NCBI GenBank assembly: GCA_023807065.1
Contig: JAJJLU010003991.1
Location: 1-21,257 of the forward strand
Origin: Isotricha intestinalis
Taxonomy: Eukaryota; Ciliophora; Litostomatea; Vestibuliferida; Isotrichidae
Length of the DNA: 21,257 nt
Reading direction: 5' to 3'
This document shows positions 17,965-21,257 of the stretch, piece by piece; within the stretch, counting starts at the first letter, position 1; each line of letters begins with the position of its first letter. The notes beneath the pieces were generated by a model that worked only from the letters and a program-made list of their open reading frames with translations, ran no database searches and had not been told where the DNA came from. The translations under genes and the position numbers were made by a program.

Positions 17965-18420
17965 TGTTTATTATTTATTGTAGTTATATTATGTTTTTTT
18001 TAATTTTATTATTTTAATATTTTTTTTTCGAAATAATTATTGGATTTTTTTTTTTACCTATTTTTTCATTAACTATTTAATTAATTAATCATTTATTTCA
18101 TTTAATTATTTTCAAAATTAATTAATTAATTTAAACAAATTAATTTCATGATTCTGTTTTTTTGTTAAAAATTTTAAATGAGAAAAAATTATAACCAAAA
18201 ATTAATAATTTCACAAAAACATTTAAATAAAAATCATAATGTTATTTAGTGTAATTCTTTTATAATATTATTATTAATGATAAAAAATTAGTTAATAATG
18301 TTAATAATAAGAAATTAAAATGGAAGTGATAAGAAGTATATTTTTTATATTAAAATTACTCAAAAAAATTAAACTATACTATAATAAAATTTTTTTATTA
18401 TTAAAAACATTATTTATAAA
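17965..18420. other. 456-base convergent spacer, no gene seen
   Basis: This is the longest spacer between intact genes, lying between two 3' ends. It holds long T-runs, a TTAATTAATTAAT stretch at 18077-18089 and a perfect 16-base palindrome of AATT units at 18116-18131. I see no tRNA, no structured RNA and no convincing ORF. The right part changes from T-rich to A-rich, which may simply reflect the two 3' UTRs. Confidence 0.5.
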
Positions 18421-19842
18421 TTATTCTTTATTATATGTATTTAATATTGTTTTTTGTGATTTATTTAAAAATGTATAAGGTAATGTTTTTTTATAACCAT
18501 AATTATATAATCTATTATATTCACTTCTACAATCATCTTTTATAGAAGAACTTATTTTACTTTTATTTAAAGTAGATTCACTTTGTAAAGTACTTTTATT
18601 ATTTTTAATTGGATTTTTTTTATAATTGTTCAATCTTATCTGAAAATCATTGTTATTTTTTTCTTTTAATTCATCATCATTATAATTTTCATATTCTGAT
18701 ATTTTTCTATATTTTTTAGGTTGTGATTGAATAAAATTTTTAAATTCTATAATTAAAGGAAATTCAAAAAATTTTTTTTTTTTATTTTCCTCATCATTTA
18801 TTTCTTTTATTTCTTCATCTTTCATATTTTTTTTTTTATGTTGACTCGTAATTTTATTAAGATAAATTTCCTCAAAATCTTTTAATTGAGGTAATTTCTT
18901 ATTAATTAAATTATCAATTTTATCACTATTATTTTCTAATTTCACAGACAAAAAGAAATTATTTAAAACTTCTTTATTAAGTAATTGAACAGTATCACAA
19001 TAATCTTCTTTAGTTAAAGGAAAAATTCCAAAAGTATTATCAGGATAAATAGAATGATATTTCATAAGTTGTTCACTTGAAGAAGATTTTCTTATTGTAT
19101 TTTTTTTTGGATAATATATTTCATTTCTTTTTATAATATATTTATTTATTTTTGTTATACTTGTTGATTCTTTATCTTCTTTAAATTCAGGTTCAATATA
19201 TTTAGAATATGATAACATATTTAAATTTGGTATACTATAATTATAATGTAATTTTTTATTTGGTATCATTGTATTTTTCATATAATTTAATTGATTTTTA
19301 TATATTTTTAAACTGTTATCTAATTTCTTTTTGTCTGATACAAATTTAGAATTTAATATTGCTTTTGCTGATGATAATTCTTGATTTGATAAAGCTCTTA
19401 TTTTCTTTTTTTCTTCTATATTTTTTTTCTTTGAAAAATGTTTTTTTCTTATTGTTGTTAATATTTTTTTTACTCTTTTTAAATTTTCAACTCCTGCATT
19501 TTCTTTAAGTAATTTTTTCTCACGATTAAATTCTAATATATGACTATATAATTTATTTTCTAATATTTTATCACTCATTTTTTCTATTTCATTTGTACTT
19601 CTTGATAAAATTTTTTTTAAATAATTTCCATTTTTAACTGAATTTCTTCTATTTTGAGATAAATCTATTATATTCATTACATTCTTCCAAGCTTTTTTTT
19701 CTCTTTTTTCAAAAAATAAATTCACTCTAATTTTATCTTTTAATGTTTTTCCTTGTTTATTATTTCTTTCAATTAACTCAGGAAGTAAATGATTTAATCT
19801 TGTTATAACTGGCTTCTCTTCATATCGTTCATATTCTGACAT
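18421..19842 (-). CDS. Unrecognised basic coiled-coil protein
   Basis: A 473-residue protein without a recognised domain. Residues 1-60 are well ordered and Arg/Lys/Glu-rich (VITRLNHLLPELIERNNKQG, then FFEKREKKAWKNVMNIIDL). Residues about 66-200 are basic helices with an RRNS site that could be phosphorylated by a basophilic kinase. Residues about 205-300 are mixed and contain Tyr- and Pro-rich segments (PNLNMLSYSKYIEPEF; SIYPDNTFGIFPLTKEDY). The rest is a charged linker, and near the C-terminus RLYNYG (444-449) matches a hexapeptide in the convergent neighbour. There is no signal peptide or membrane span. The start ATG follows an AT-rich leader in a 231-base spacer opposite the broken gene. 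A structural or cytoskeletal protein is likely but not shown. Confidence 0.74.
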   Translation of the reverse strand: MSEYERYEEKPVITRLNHLLPELIERNNKQGKTLKDKIRVNLFFEKREKKAWKNVMNIIDLSQNRRNSVKNGNYLKKILSRSTNEIEKMSDKILENKLYSHILEFNREKKLLKENAGVENLKRVKKILTTIRKKHFSKKKNIEEKKKIRALSNQELSSAKAILNSKFVSDKKKLDNSLKIYKNQLNYMKNTMIPNKKLHYNYSIPNLNMLSYSKYIEPEFKEDKESTSITKINKYIIKRNEIYYPKKNTIRKSSSSEQLMKYHSIYPDNTFGIFPLTKEDYCDTVQLLNKEVLNNFFLSVKLENNSDKIDNLINKKLPQLKDFEEIYLNKITSQHKKKNMKDEEIKEINDEENKKKKFFEFPLIIEFKNFIQSQPKKYRKISEYENYNDDELKEKNNNDFQIRLNNYKKNPIKNNKSTLQSESTLNKSKISSSIKDDCRSEYNRLYNYGYKKTLPYTFLNKSQKTILNTYNKE

Positions 19843-20073
19843 TATTATATTATTTAAATCATTTTATTTAATATTTATCATATTTTATAATAAAAATATT
19901 TTAAAAAAAAAGTTATCAAATCTTAATTAATGGATAATTATATAATAAAAATTTATTAAGTATGAATATTAATCAATTATTAATATTTAAAAATTTGAAG
20001 TAAAAATGAAATATATATTATTTTTAAATATAATAAATTTTCATTTTTGTCTTTTAACAAAGAAAAATTTAAA

Positions 20074-21257
20074 ATGGAATTTACAAGATTTTTTACTGAA
20101 AATTCTAAGAATGAAATACTGTCATATAAACCAGAAGAAGAATTATTAGATAGAGAGAAATATTATAAAGCAAAAAGAGTTTACTTTTATGTAATTTAGA
20201 AAAAGTGAGATTATATAATGAAGTGAGTGAAGAATTAAAAAAAGAATATGAAAATGTTATATTAATTTCAAATTATGGGAAACAAAATTGGTAGGTTTAT
20301 ATGGTTTAAGAGAATTTTTACTTGTTTTAGGAATTCGTTTCGATACAATTTATATTCCTGATATATTTATAATTTTTTTTTAGAATCAAAACAATTTTCT
20401 TTTGATAAATTATTACCTTTTATTAAAAAAATAAAATATTCTGTCAATTATATATTCTATTATCATGTTGATATTTGCTGGGCTCCTTTAATTGATGATG
20501 ATTTACTATTATACTTTAATTTTTTATATTAAAGAAATTTTTAGTGATTAGAATTTTCATTATGTTTTTATTTATTATTGTCAATTAACTGAAAATGATT
20601 TAGTTAAATATTTTAAATTAATTGAGGAAGAAGCTAAAAAAAAAAAACTATTAATGATAATTGTTTACAACAATTTTCTAATAGAATTTATTTATGTGAA
20701 TTTGCTGATAAATTTAGACTATTATTTCAGAGGACTAAAAAAATATTTTTTGTTACCTGAATATTAAAAAAACATAGAAAATAATTATTGAAAAAAGATC
20801 TCCTTCCTTCATTATATGTTTTTGTAATAAATCTGAGAGGTATTATTTTGATTATCACCGTTAAAAGTAAAAGTGATTAATTTAAAATTACTCTTTTCAA
20901 TAATTACGGAAATGAGAATGAATTGAATTCTTATATTTTGTGATTTTATAATAACAGCTTAAAAAATTTAGTTGTATTATCATTTATGACTTTTTACGAA
21001 AAAATTAAATCTCATAATAAAAAGAGTAAATTAACAATATATTCAAATAGCAAAAAGAAAAGAAATAAAACAATAAATTAAATTTAAGAATTCAAAAGTT
21101 AGAAAAAGAAATAAGTAATGAGAAGAGAAATTTATTTATTAAGAATATTATCAAGTAAAATGATTCACACACGAAATAATAAAGTAATTAAATTAAATTT
21201 ATTAATTATTATTTTATCCTGATGAATATGAAAAACAAATAAATAAAAAGAAAAAAG
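20074..21257 (+). pseudogene. Broken gene of unknown family, open at the right edge
   Basis: Starting at ATG 20074 (MEFTRFFTENSKNEI), protein-like sequence continues to the window end but changes frame several times. The first frame stops at TAG 20197-20199 while sense-like sequence goes on one base back (LLLCNLEKVRLYNEVSEEL). That frame ends at TAG 20292-20294 and the reading slips back again (LVGLYGLREFLLVLGI), ends at TAG 20381-20383 after a T-run, and slips back again (ESKQFSFDKLLPFIKK). Around 20530 the shift is in the other direction, and an in-frame TAG follows soon after. At the 12-A run 20636-20647 it slips back once more (LQQFSNRIYLCEFADKF). Less clear pieces continue to a final fragment ending near FYPDEYEKQINKKK. 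Either the gene is decaying or this end of the assembly has indels. I do not recognise the family. Confidence 0.6.

Noticed and set aside
18320..18478. 52-codon plus-strand ORF with hydrophobic sequence in the convergent spacer
   Set aside because: It overlaps the 3' end of the minus-strand gene, and AT-rich spacer DNA readily gives such ORFs; no ordered helix or motif supports it.
20074..21257. Euplotes-like programmed frameshifting as the cause of the frame changes
   Set aside because: The known type shifts +1 at AAA-TAA or AAA-TAG; here most shifts go back by one base and none sits at such a site, and the other genes show none.
1..21257. tRNA, rRNA, CRISPR, transposon ends or telomeric repeats
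   Set aside because: I read the spacers for them and saw no cloverleaf-like GC pairs, spaced direct-repeat arrays, terminal inverted repeats with a transposase, or telomere-like tandem repeats at the ends.

Overview
The window is about 80% A+T by eye and comes from a unicellular eukaryote with a compact nuclear genome. The evidence is a set of unmistakably eukaryotic proteins: SEC31, VPS8, VTA1, a p24 cargo receptor and an ankyrin-DHHC palmitoyltransferase. They are carried in uninterrupted frames with no visible introns. Genes lie on both strands with spacers of 61 to about 460 bases, and CDS cover roughly 91% of the first 19.8 kb. All twelve intact genes end in TAA and Gln is written CAA/CAG, so this is not the common ciliate code in which TAA/TAG mean Gln. 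I cannot name the lineage. The K/N/E-rich, coiled-coil-rich proteome and the F-x-P repeats would fit a ciliate that kept standard stop codons, or another AT-rich protist.

Layout. Bases 1-921 hold the 3' part of an ankyrin-DHHC palmitoyltransferase gene. A CAP-domain protein without a signal peptide follows (1029-1877). Bases 2058-12067 form a run of four membrane-traffic genes: SEC31 (COPII outer coat), VPS8 (CORVET tether, minus strand), VTA1/LIP5 (activator of the ESCRT ATPase VPS4) and a p24/TMED cargo receptor. VPS8 and VTA1 are divergent across 118 bases; VTA1 and p24 are 61 bases apart in tandem. Bases 12274-16429 hold four minus-strand genes. Three encode short disordered or coiled-coil proteins I do not recognise. 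The fourth, first in transcriptional order, has a PB1-like N-terminus, coiled coil, basic repeats, an Ig/FW-like beta domain and an acidic-flanked F-x-x-L motif, a layout that recalls NBR1-type autophagy receptors. An 80-base divergent spacer separates it from a plus-strand gene with F-x-P-x-[IL] repeats, probably cytoskeletal (16510-17964). That gene converges on another unrecognised basic protein (18421-19842, minus). The last 1.2 kb (20074-21257) is a gene-like stretch broken by several frame changes and stops, either a pseudogene or a locally poor assembly, and it runs off the right edge.

How the genes relate. SEC31 and p24 act in ER-to-Golgi transport, VPS8 in early-endosome tethering and VTA1 in multivesicular-body sorting. 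If the PB1/FW-like protein is an autophagy receptor, it feeds the same endolysosomal route. This grouping may be chance, and nothing shows co-regulation except the shared short divergent spacer.

The most unusual sequence-level signal is that single genes alternate, over stretches of a few hundred bases, between A-ending and T-ending synonymous codons (ATA/TCA/ACA/GCA versus ATT/TCT/ACT/GCT). I saw it in at least five genes on both strands.
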